The notes below the pieces were generated by a model. That model ran no database searches, was not told the origin of the DNA, and saw only the letters and a list, made by a program, of their open reading frames with translations. From Candidatus Azophilus lithoversatilis (GTDB lineage: Bacteria > Pseudomonadota > Gammaproteobacteria > Pseudomonadales > Azotimanducaceae), in NCBI GenBank assembly GCA_028278675.1, contig JAQAJJ010000037.1, forward strand, positions 1-43,093: DNA of 43,093 nt, read 5' to 3'. Positions 24,446-31,265 of the stretch are shown one piece after another. Every line of letters begins with the position of its first letter. The stretch's first letter is position 1. The position numbers and the translations under genes were made by a program.

Positions 24446-25642
24446 TCAGATCACGCCTTGCGCCGCCAAACGGGCGATGTCCGTTTCGTCATAACCGAGT
24501 TCAGCGAGCACCTCGGCGCTGTGCTCACCCAATTCCGGGGCATTGCCGATCGGCACCGGGTCAAGCCCTTCAACGTTGACCGGCGGGCGAATGAACCGCG
24601 CCCCGCCAGCGGCGTCACTCGGCGGGGAAAGCAGCCCGCTGCCCGCGACTTGGGGATCGTCAGCCAAGTCATCGACCTGGCCGACCAAGGCCACCGGCGC
24701 GCCGGTTTCGGCAAACCGCGCCATCCAATGACCGCTCGGCTCGGCTGCGATGCGCGCGCGCAGCCGCTCGATGAGCGCCTCGCCATGGGTGATGCGGACT
24801 TCGCTCGTCGCAAAGCGCGCATCATCGCTCCAGTCCTCGGCCGCCAGCCCCCGCAGCACCCGCCTGAACTCATCGTCGGTGCGCACCATGGTGAACTGCA
24901 GCCAACGACCGTCCGCAGCGCGGTACAGAGGGCGATTCCAGAAACATCGGTGGGCGTCCTGGTAGCCAGCTGTTTCGGCGCCGCAAAAGCGCGCCTGGGC
25001 GATGCAGGAGGCAGCCCAAGCGCCATTGGCCAGCAACGAGGTGTGCACCATGCGCCCCTGCCCCGTGCGCTCCCGATCGAGCAGCGCGGTGACGATGCCG
25101 GCGTAGAGCGCCACCGCCGTGGGATGGTCGCCCATGCCCGGCAAGCACTGGGCCGGATCCGCTCCCGGCGCGCGCACCAAGTCCATCAACCCGCTGCGCG
25201 ACCAGTAGGCAACCAAGTCGAAAGCCTCGCGGTCGCGTTCCGGCCCGGATTCGCCGTAGCCGGTGAGCGAGGCGTAGATCAGCCGCGAATTGCGCGCCTT
25301 CAAGTCATCGTAGGTCAGACCCAGTTCCCCGCGCAGGGCCGGCGGCTGGTTGGTGATGTAAACGTCAGCCTCCGCCGCCAGTTCGAGCAGGATGCGCCGT
25401 CCCTCCGCCGACTTCAGGTTCAAACTCAACGAGCGCTTGTTGTGCGCATCCAGCAGCCAAGCGTAGTTGACCTCGGCATCCGGAGTGATGGAGAAGGAGG
25501 CGAAGCGCCGGTAGTCATCGCCGCGTTCCGGCCTTTCCACCTTGATGACCTCGGCACCATAGTCGGCCAGCATGGTGGCGGCCACCGGCGCGGCGATCCA
25601 AGTGCCCACATCGAGCACCTTCAGTCCCTGGAAGATCGTCAT
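24446..25642 (-). CDS. CaiB/BaiF family III CoA transferase
   Basis: A 398-residue class III CoA transferase of normal length. The N-terminus (FQGLKVLDVGTWIAAPVAAT, then LADYGAEVIKVE) is characteristic. The catalytic aspartate is in GMGDHPTAVALYAGI, and the closing domain contains VNVEGLDPVPIGNAPELGEH. Family members move CoA between dicarboxylic, aromatic or carnitine-type acids by way of an aspartyl-CoA intermediate. The ATG overlaps the stop of the thioredoxin-like gene (ATGA), so it is translationally coupled to a redox-type operon. It could also serve the acyl-CoA gene run at 10466-14883 by activating a dicarboxylate. That link is inference only. Confidence 0.9.
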   Translation of the reverse strand: MTIFQGLKVLDVGTWIAAPVAATMLADYGAEVIKVERPERGDDYRRFASFSITPDAEVNYAWLLDAHNKRSLSLNLKSAEGRRILLELAAEADVYITNQPPALRGELGLTYDDLKARNSRLIYASLTGYGESGPERDREAFDLVAYWSRSGLMDLVRAPGADPAQCLPGMGDHPTAVALYAGIVTALLDRERTGQGRMVHTSLLANGAWAASCIAQARFCGAETAGYQDAHRCFWNRPLYRAADGRWLQFTMVRTDDEFRRVLRGLAAEDWSDDARFATSEVRITHGEALIERLRARIAAEPSGHWMARFAETGAPVALVGQVDDLADDPQVAGSGLLSPPSDAAGGARFIRPPVNVEGLDPVPIGNAPELGEHSAEVLAELGYDETDIARLAAQGVI

Positions 25643-26202
25643 GCCGCCGCCAATCGGGACGCCGTCTTGGCCAGGTGGGCGGGGCCCCGCAGCCGCACGC
25701 GTTCGAGCAGATGTCCCTGGGTGTCGAGCAGCGCCAACGTGGGCGTCTGCATCACCTGCAGGGAGACGGCGAGGTCGGCGCTGGCCAAAACCCGTTCAGG
25801 AGGCAAGCCATGACGATTCGCGAAGTTCGCCAAGGCCGTGCTGGCGGCGCCGCCAACCAGGACCAACGGCAGCGCTTGGTAGCGACGAACCGCGGCCGCA
25901 TAGCCCGGCAGCAGCGACTTGCACACCGCGCACTCCTCGTTGACGAACAACAGGGCGAGGGCCCGATCTTTGGAAAGCAGCCGCAAGGAACCCGCGAAGC
26001 CCGCTGCCGTGTCCACTCGAACGGCGTCGAGATCGACTCGGTCCACCTTGCCGGCCTCCCGACGGGCCTGCTGCAGCAGGCCACCCACGGGCGCGGTGCG
26101 CTCATGGAGAACGCCGATCTGGCGGGCCAAGGACAGCGCCACGGCACCGAGTGCCAGCAATCCGAGCAGCAGGCCAACTTGGGAGGCGATGATGAGGGTC
26201 AC
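25639..26202 (-). CDS. MauD/TlpA-like thioredoxin-fold membrane protein
   Basis: A 187-residue protein with one N-terminal membrane helix (LIIASQVGLLLGLLALGAVALSL is the hydrophobic core) followed by a periplasmic thioredoxin-like domain. The redox motif CAVC occurs in FVNEECAVCKSLLPG, and the cis-proline is in MQTPTLALLD. This layout matches MauD, the methylamine dehydrogenase accessory protein, although no mau genes are present. GTG at 26202 overlaps the stop of the preceding gene (GTGA), and the 3' end overlaps the CoA transferase start. It probably reduces or isomerises disulfides, or helps insert a cofactor, in the periplasm. The target is unknown. Confidence 0.75.
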   Translation of the reverse strand: MTLIIASQVGLLLGLLALGAVALSLARQIGVLHERTAPVGGLLQQARREAGKVDRVDLDAVRVDTAAGFAGSLRLLSKDRALALLFVNEECAVCKSLLPGYAAAVRRYQALPLVLVGGAASTALANFANRHGLPPERVLASADLAVSLQVMQTPTLALLDTQGHLLERVRLRGPAHLAKTASRLAAA

Positions 26203-26768
26203 AGGTTGCGCCGTTTGATCTCCCGGCGCAGGCGCGTCGTGTCGGATTCCAAGGGCTCGGCGAGTTCCGACGGATCCAGGCTGCCTTCCGTGTGCGCCCA
26301 CATCTTGATGCCGTCATAGGTGATGTACTTTTCGGGAATCACCTCGAGAACGATGCGCAGCGGCGAATTGAGCATCTCCTCAAAGGCCTTGGCCGCTTCC
26401 TCCTCAGGCCGCAGGGCGCGGGCGAAGTCCGGATAGAACCAGTCCTTGGTCTCGCGATCCTCATGCACCACGCAGCGCCCCTTGATGGTTATGGTCTTCG
26501 ACGGACCGAGCTCGGTTCCCGTGCTGGTGATGACCACCGACACCTTTGGATTGCGCCGCACCGCCGAGATGCGGTGCCGATGGGCGCCGGCGGTGAGCCA
26601 AACGCGGCCCTGGCGCCAGATGTAGGACATGATGACCCCCATGGGCCATTCGTCCTTGGTGCACCAGTTGAACACGCACTCGCGCTGGGTGAGCAGCAGC
26701 CGTTCCTGATCGTCGGGATTGAGTCGGTAAATGGAGACCAATTCATAGTTTTCCAGATCGTCGGACAT
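26199..26768 (-). CDS. Pyridoxamine 5'-phosphate oxidase-like FMN-binding protein
   Basis: A 189-residue split-barrel flavoprotein of the PNPOx-like superfamily. Visible landmarks are LTQRECVFNWCTKDEWPMGV, then SYIWRQGRVWLTAGAHRHRI, VRRNPKVSVVITS and TITIKGRCVVHED, the alternating strands of the FMN-binding barrel, followed by a C-terminal helix and EVIPEKYITYDGIKMWAH. Members include PNP oxidases, flavin reductases and F420-dependent enzymes. The substrate here is not apparent, and the sequence lacks the full signature of true PdxH. It lies between the rhodanese and MauD-like genes, overlaps the latter's GTG by 4 bases, and so shares its operon. Confidence 0.75.
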   Translation of the reverse strand: MSDDLENYELVSIYRLNPDDQERLLLTQRECVFNWCTKDEWPMGVIMSYIWRQGRVWLTAGAHRHRISAVRRNPKVSVVITSTGTELGPSKTITIKGRCVVHEDRETKDWFYPDFARALRPEEEAAKAFEEMLNSPLRIVLEVIPEKYITYDGIKMWAHTEGSLDPSELAEPLESDTTRLRREIKRRNL

Positions 26769-26823
26769 AGGCAATGTTCCTGTTTGGCAGTGAAATCGAT
26801 TGTAACTCGCTGGAGGCAGTCGG

Positions 26824-27252
26824 CTATTCCGCCTTTGGCTTGCGCATCCAGCGGCTGGCGGAGGCGGTTTCCTCCACCGCCTCACCGGCCTTGGCCCAAC
26901 CATTGAAGCCAGGCTCCAAGTGGGCCACGTCCGGATAGCCCATGTCGAGCAGCGCCTTCGCCGCCAGCACGGAGCGCCCGCCGGCAGCGCAATAGACGAC
27001 GATGCGCGCCTGGGGGGTGAAGTAGTCACGATAGTAGGGGCTTTCGGGGTCCGCCCAGAATTCCAGCATCCCCCGGGGCGCGTGGCGGGAACCGGGAATC
27101 GCCCCCAAGTCCACGTATTCCTGAATTTCCCGCACGTCCACGAGCAGCAAGTCATCGCGCTCCCGAAGCTCGCGCTTTAGTGCCTCGACGGAGAGGTTTT
27201 CAATACCTTGCTTTATCTCCCCGACGGTTGCAAAAATGGATCTGATGCCCAC
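26824..27252 (-). CDS. Single-domain rhodanese sulfurtransferase
   Basis: A 142-residue rhodanese-domain protein. The domain runs from LSVEALKRELRERDDLLLVD through VREIQEYVDLGAIPGSRHAP to the active-site loop VYCAAGGRSVLAAK, whose cysteine is the predicted persulfide carrier, and ends at FNGWAKAGEAVEE. GTG at 27252 has GGAGGA about 8 bases upstream and is the preferred start. It is the first gene of the minus-strand operon reaching to the SelD fusion. Rhodaneses can carry sulfur or selenium as per(thio/seleno)sulfide, so delivery to SelD is a possible role, but that is inferred from operon membership alone. Confidence 0.85.
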   Translation of the reverse strand: MGIRSIFATVGEIKQGIENLSVEALKRELRERDDLLLVDVREIQEYVDLGAIPGSRHAPRGMLEFWADPESPYYRDYFTPQARIVVYCAAGGRSVLAAKALLDMGYPDVAHLEPGFNGWAKAGEAVEETASASRWMRKPKAE

Positions 27253-27364
27253 GGTTCGGCTCCTCCGCAAAAAAGCGGCATTCTTGCAGATTTCCCGGCG
27301 CAATGCTGGCGCGGCGCGTTAGAGGGTATGATGGGCATCCGGGACACAGGCGGGAGGAACGAAC

Positions 27365-28582
27365 GTGAAATCGCGTAGGCAATTCCTGAAGGCGGGCGCT
27401 CTTGGCACCGGCGCTGCGGCCATGACGCCGGTGCTGCCGCAGGCGGCGGTGCGGGAGGCGGATGGCGCCAACCGGGTGCGCCGCTACGTGAAGCTGGGCC
27501 GCACCGGGCTGGAGATGTCCGACATCTCGTTTGGATCAAGCCGGTTGCGCGAGGGCGAGGAAGGCCTGGTTCGCCACGCCCTGGACAAAGGCGTCAACTA
27601 CTTCGACACCGCCGAAGGCTACACCGGCGGCCAATCGGAGCGGGTGCTGGGCAATGCGCTCAAGGGCGAGCGGGAGCGCGTCATCATCGCCTCCAAGACC
27701 GCCGCCCCAGCCACCGCGTCCAAGGAGCGGATCATGGGCGAGTTGGAGGGGAGCCTTAAGCGCCTGCAAAGCGATCATGTGGACATCTACTTCAACCACG
27801 CCGTCAACGACCCCGCCCGGCTCGACAACCCGGAATGGTTTGAATTCTGCGAGCGTGCCCGGCAGCAGGGCAAGATCCGCTTCACGGGAATGTCCGGCCA
27901 TGCGGGGCGCTTGGTGGAATGCCTCGACCACGCCTTCGACAAGGACATGGTGGACGTGGTCCTGGTGTCGCTCAACTTCGGCCAGGATCCCGAGTTCCAC
28001 GAACGCTTCACCCGGGGCTTCGATCTCGTCGCCCGCCATCCGCAACTGCCGCGGGCCTTGCGCCGCGCCAAGGAACAGGGCGTCGGCGTCATCGCCATGA
28101 AGTGCCTGATGGGTGCCCGCCTCAACGACATGCGCCCCTACGAGCGGGACGGCGCCTCATTCGCCCAGGCGGCCTTCCGTTGGACCCTCTCCCAGCCCGA
28201 CGTTGACGCACTAGTCATCTCCATGACCTCAACGGCCAAAATCGACGAATTCCTGGGCGCATCGGCCTGGCAATCGCTGGCGGCGGGCGATCGGGCGCTG
28301 CTCGGCCGCTACGCCGCCTTGAACGGCGCAAGCTACTGCCAGCAAGGCTGCAATGACTGTGCTGGGTCCTGCCCCTTCGGGGTTCCGATTGCCGACGTGC
28401 TGCGCACCCGCATGTACGCCACGGACTATCAGGACCTGGACTTCGCCCGCCGGGAGTACGCCCAACTCGAAGTCAACGCCAGCCCCTGCCTCGGCTGCGA
28501 TGGCGCACCCTGCCTGGACGCCTGCAGCCACGGGCTGCCCATTGCCGAACTCTGCGCGCCCACCCATCGGATGCTGGCCTAG
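27365..28582 (+). CDS. Tat-exported aldo/keto reductase with two ferredoxin-like clusters
   Basis: A 405-residue protein. A twin-arginine signal (MKSRRQFLKAGALGTGAAAM) predicts export. The aldo/keto reductase barrel follows, with YVKLGRTGLEMSDISFG, the catalytic aspartate and tyrosine in YFDTAEGYTGGQSERVLG, the lysine in ASKTAAP and the histidine in FNHAVND. The C-terminal 80 residues add two cysteine groups, CQQGCNDCAGSCP and CLGCDGAPCLDAC, consistent with two 4Fe-4S clusters. It would therefore be an electron-linked aldo/keto reductase rather than a plain NADPH enzyme. GTG at 27365 has GGAGG 7 bases upstream. Its TAG stop coincides with the first base of the inverted-repeat element before larB. 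Confidence 0.85.
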   Translation: MKSRRQFLKAGALGTGAAAMTPVLPQAAVREADGANRVRRYVKLGRTGLEMSDISFGSSRLREGEEGLVRHALDKGVNYFDTAEGYTGGQSERVLGNALKGERERVIIASKTAAPATASKERIMGELEGSLKRLQSDHVDIYFNHAVNDPARLDNPEWFEFCERARQQGKIRFTGMSGHAGRLVECLDHAFDKDMVDVVLVSLNFGQDPEFHERFTRGFDLVARHPQLPRALRRAKEQGVGVIAMKCLMGARLNDMRPYERDGASFAQAAFRWTLSQPDVDALVISMTSTAKIDEFLGASAWQSLAAGDRALLGRYAALNGASYCQQGCNDCAGSCPFGVPIADVLRTRMYATDYQDLDFARREYAQLEVNASPCLGCDGAPCLDACSHGLPIAELCAPTHRMLA

Positions 28583-28612
28583 TGTCTCGTCAAGCGTCAT
28601 ATGTCGCATCAG
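28582..28612 (+). repeat. Left 31-bp terminal inverted repeat
   Basis: This is the left arm of the element, and it matches the reverse complement of 28724-28754 at all 31 positions. The preceding base differs from its counterpart at the right end, which fixes the outer boundary. Its first base is the last base of the upstream TAG stop codon. Confidence 0.9.
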
Positions 28613-28723
28613 CGTTCGCCCTTCGGGAGCGCCAGCGGCGCGCCATCGCTTTGTTGCAGCCCTTGGCAATGCGGCCAGGCATTCCCTGCGGACTGCGCCT
28701 CGCGCTGAGGCGCCGCTGACGCT

Positions 28724-28754
28724 CTGATGCGACATATGACGCTTGACGAGACAC
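28724..28754 (-). repeat. Right 31-bp terminal inverted repeat
   Basis: This is the right arm of the element, ending 2 bases before the ATG of larB. It therefore occupies the place where the larB ribosome binding site should be; only GACGAGAC is left there. It also contains ATG triplets in frame with larB (for example at 28736), but these would add residues not normal for LarB. Confidence 0.9.
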
Positions 28755-28756
28755 CA

Positions 28757-29506
28757 ATGCTCGACGACATTCTGGCCGCATTCAAGGACGGCGCGATCGA
28801 GGCCGATGAGGCGAGCCGCCGCATTCGCGCAACCTTCTACCAAAGCGTTGGCCAACCGAGCGCCGCCCATTCGACCCTCGACAGCGACCGCCTGGCGCGC
28901 ACTGGCGCTTCGGAAGTGATCTACGGAGCGGGCAAGAGCGCGGTGGAGATCGCTGATCTGGTCGAGGCCCTGGTCGGGGCGGGACAAAACGCCCTGGTCA
29001 CCCGAACCGGTCCGGAGGCCTACGATCAAGTGCTTGAACGCACCCCCGCCGCCCGCTACCACGAAGCGGCATCGGCCATCACCGCCACCGTTCAGGAGCC
29101 GCCCAAGGCCGACACCCTGATCGCGGTCATCACAGCCGGCACATCGGATGCGCCGGTGGCCGAGGAAGCCGCGGTCACGGCGGCCTTTTACGGCAATCCG
29201 GTATTGCGCGTTCGCGATGTGGGGGTGTCGGGCCTGCACCGGTTGCTGGCCCGGCTCGAGGAGATTCGCCAAGCGCGGGTGGTGATCGTCGTGGCCGGCA
29301 TGGAGGGCGCCCTGCCCAGCGTGGTTGGCGGTTTGGTGGAGGCACCGGTCATCAGCGTACCCACCAGCGTCGGCTATGGCGCCGCCTTCGGCGGCGTCGC
29401 CGCGCTGCTGGGCATGCTGTCGAGTTGCGCCGCGGGCCTCGCCGTGGTCAACATCGACAACGGCTTCGGCGCCGGATACCTCGCCCACAAGATCAACAGG
29501 CTTTGA
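28757..29506 (+). CDS. larB: LarB, pyridinium-3,5-biscarboxylic acid mononucleotide synthase
   Basis: A 249-residue protein of the LarB family, with the C-terminal half homologous to PurE/AIR carboxylase. Landmarks are MLDDILAAFKDGAIEADEAS at the N-terminus, SEVIYGAGKSAVEIADLVEA, VITAGTSDAPVAEEAAVTA, VIVVAGMEGALPSVVGGLV and VGYGAAFGGVAALLGML. LarB carboxylates and hydrolyses nicotinate adenine dinucleotide in the first step of nickel-pincer nucleotide cofactor synthesis. ATG at 28757 gives the normal N-terminus. larE follows after 2 bases. No larC, the nickel insertase, is in the window. Translation must cope with a structured upstream repeat and a weak ribosome site. Confidence 0.9.
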   Translation: MLDDILAAFKDGAIEADEASRRIRATFYQSVGQPSAAHSTLDSDRLARTGASEVIYGAGKSAVEIADLVEALVGAGQNALVTRTGPEAYDQVLERTPAARYHEAASAITATVQEPPKADTLIAVITAGTSDAPVAEEAAVTAAFYGNPVLRVRDVGVSGLHRLLARLEEIRQARVVIVVAGMEGALPSVVGGLVEAPVISVPTSVGYGAAFGGVAALLGMLSSCAAGLAVVNIDNGFGAGYLAHKINRL

Positions 29507-29508
29507 GC

Positions 29509-30348
29509 ATGGCACCGCAACTGCTGTCCATCGAACTCACCGCCAAGCTGGACGCCCTCAAGGCCAGCCTGAGTGCCATGGAAGGCGCCTTAGTCGCCTA
29601 TTCCGGTGGTGTGGACAGCTCCTTGGTCGCCTATCTGGCCGCCGAGGTGCTTGGCGCCAAGGCCTTGGCGGTCACTTCCGGCAGCGCCAGCCTCAAGCGC
29701 TCCGACCTGCGTCTAGCGGAGCGCTTGGCCGATGAGTGGGGCATGCGCCATCGGGTGATCGTCACCGACGAACTCAGCAAGCCCGACTACCGCGCCAACC
29801 CGGTCAACCGCTGTTTCCATTGCAAGACCTCCCTGTACACGGCGCTGGCGGACATCGCCCGGCAGGAGGGATTCACCGAAATTCTCAATGGCACCAACAC
29901 CGACGATCTCGGCGACCATCGGCCCGGCCTCATCGCCGCCCAGGACTTCGCCGTCCGCTCGCCCCTGGTGGAGGCCAGCGTGAACAAGGCGGGGGTTCGC
30001 GCTCTCGCGGCTCATCTCGGCCTCGACAATGCCGAGAAGCCGCAGTCCGCCTGCCTGTCGAGCCGCTTTCCCTACGGCGCGTCGATCAACGCCGAACGGC
30101 TTGCCCAAGTGGAGCAGGCCGAGGAACGCCTGGCGGCGCTCGGCTTCGTTGAGTTTCGTGTCCGCCACCATGAGGACGTGGCCCGCCTAGAGATCGGTGC
30201 CGGCGAACTCCAACGAGCGCTGGCGCTGCGCGAAGCGCTGGAAGCCGAAATTCAAGCCTGCGGCTACCGCTTCGTGGCCCTCGATTTAGGCGCCTTCCGT
30301 TCCGGATCGTTGAATGAAGGCATCATCGAAGCGACCAACATCGAATAG
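29509..30348 (+). CDS. larE: LarE, ATP-dependent sulfur-insertion enzyme
   Basis: A 279-residue PP-loop ATPase of the LarE family. The pyrophosphate loop is YSGGVDSSLVAYLA (residues 31-44), and NRCFHCKTSLY carries a CxxC pair (Cys102, Cys105). The block KPQSACLSSRFPYG holds Cys182, at about the position of the cysteine whose sulfur is sacrificed in the best-studied LarE. With three cysteines near the active site, a cluster-dependent sulfur transfer variant is also possible. LarE adenylates P2CMN and inserts sulfur to make the dithio pincer. It starts 2 bases after larB and is followed after 8 bases by the second aldo/keto reductase. Confidence 0.9.
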   Translation: MAPQLLSIELTAKLDALKASLSAMEGALVAYSGGVDSSLVAYLAAEVLGAKALAVTSGSASLKRSDLRLAERLADEWGMRHRVIVTDELSKPDYRANPVNRCFHCKTSLYTALADIARQEGFTEILNGTNTDDLGDHRPGLIAAQDFAVRSPLVEASVNKAGVRALAAHLGLDNAEKPQSACLSSRFPYGASINAERLAQVEQAEERLAALGFVEFRVRHHEDVARLEIGAGELQRALALREALEAEIQACGYRFVALDLGAFRSGSLNEGIIEATNIE

Positions 30349-30356
30349 GCAACCCC

Positions 30357-31256
30357 ATGATTGAACGCATCCCCTTCGGCGGCACCGGCCATGCCAGCAG
30401 CCGCATCCTCTTCGGCGCCGCGGCGCTCGGTGCGATGCGCCAAGACCGGGCGGACAAGACCCTGGACCTCCTGCTCGAATTCGGCGTCAACCACATCGAC
30501 ACCGCCGCCAGCTACGGCGACTCGGAACTGCGTCTCGCCCCCTTTCTGAGTCGGCATCGTTCCGACTTCTTTCTCGCCACCAAGACCCATGAACGCGGCG
30601 CCGCCGGTGCCCGGGCGCAACTGCACCAATCCTTGGAGCGTCTGGGCGTCACGCAAATTGACCTCGTGCAGATGCACAACTTGGTGGACAGGGACGAGTG
30701 GAAGACTGCCCTTGGCCCGGGCGGCGCCCTTGAAGCCTTGGTGCAGGCCAAGGCGGAAGGCTTGGTTCGCTTCATTGGCGTGACCGGCCACGGCACCTGG
30801 GTGGCGCAGCGGCATCTGCAGAGCCTTGAGCGCTTTGCCTTTGACTCGGTCCTGCTGCCCTACAACCACACCATGATGAGCCAGCCTGTTTACGCTCGGG
30901 ACTTCAGGCGCCTGCAGGCGCTTTGCGAAAAGCGCAACGTGGCCATGCAGACCATAAAATCGGTCGCACGGCGGCGTTGGCAGGACGCCGACCCGGACCC
31001 GCACTTTTCTTGGTACATGCCGATCAAGGAGCCTGCTGCCCTGCGCCGCGCGGTGCATTTCGTGCTCGCCGAGCCGGGACTGTTTCTCAACAGTTCCAGC
31101 GACGCCACCCTGTTGCGCCCGATTCTCGAAGCCGCCAGTGAACCGATCGAACCGCCAAGCACGCAGGCGATGGAACGGGACGTGGCCGAGCACGGCATGG
31201 CGCCCCTCTTTGTCCGTGGCGAATCCGACGAGGTTGTTCTGGCCCCTGCTGGATAA
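30357..31256 (+). CDS. Aldo/keto reductase family protein
   Basis: A 299-residue aldo/keto reductase without a signal peptide. The barrel landmarks are IPFGGTGHASSRILFGAAAL, the catalytic Asp/Tyr in HIDTAASYGDSELRLAPFL, the lysine in LATKTHERG and the histidine in QMHNLVDRDEW, with SLERLGVTQIDLVQ between. The usual C-terminal NADPH-phosphate binding loop is weak, and an insertion (RRRWQDADPDPHFSWYMP) occurs late in the barrel, as in a subgroup of uncharacterised reductases. It is probably cytoplasmic. It sits 8 bases after larE, so it may belong to the lar operon, but whether it uses or helps the nickel cofactor is unknown. Confidence 0.85.
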   Translation: MIERIPFGGTGHASSRILFGAAALGAMRQDRADKTLDLLLEFGVNHIDTAASYGDSELRLAPFLSRHRSDFFLATKTHERGAAGARAQLHQSLERLGVTQIDLVQMHNLVDRDEWKTALGPGGALEALVQAKAEGLVRFIGVTGHGTWVAQRHLQSLERFAFDSVLLPYNHTMMSQPVYARDFRRLQALCEKRNVAMQTIKSVARRRWQDADPDPHFSWYMPIKEPAALRRAVHFVLAEPGLFLNSSSDATLLRPILEAASEPIEPPSTQAMERDVAEHGMAPLFVRGESDEVVLAPAG

Positions 31257-31265
31257 ATCTCCTCG

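Larger units (their letters stand above)
28582..28754. mobile_element. MITE-like element with 31-bp terminal inverted repeats
   Basis: A 173-base segment is bounded by perfect 31-base inverted repeats (28582-28612 and 28724-28754) beginning GTGTCTCGTCAAGCGTCATA. The interior shows further imperfect symmetry: AGCGCCAGCGGCGC on the left against AGCGTCAGCGGCGC on the right strand, plus AATGC/GCATT near the middle. There is no room for a transposase. It lies exactly between the stop codon of the aldo/keto reductase and the larB start, 2 bases upstream of that ATG. No target-site duplication is obvious, so the mechanism is uncertain. The alternative is a single-copy mRNA hairpin between two genes. 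Confidence 0.65.

Noticed and set aside
28727-28756. Upstream extension of larB through the inverted repeat
   Set aside because: The extra residues are encoded by the repeat arm and are not part of the LarB family. ATG at 28757 gives the normal N-terminus.
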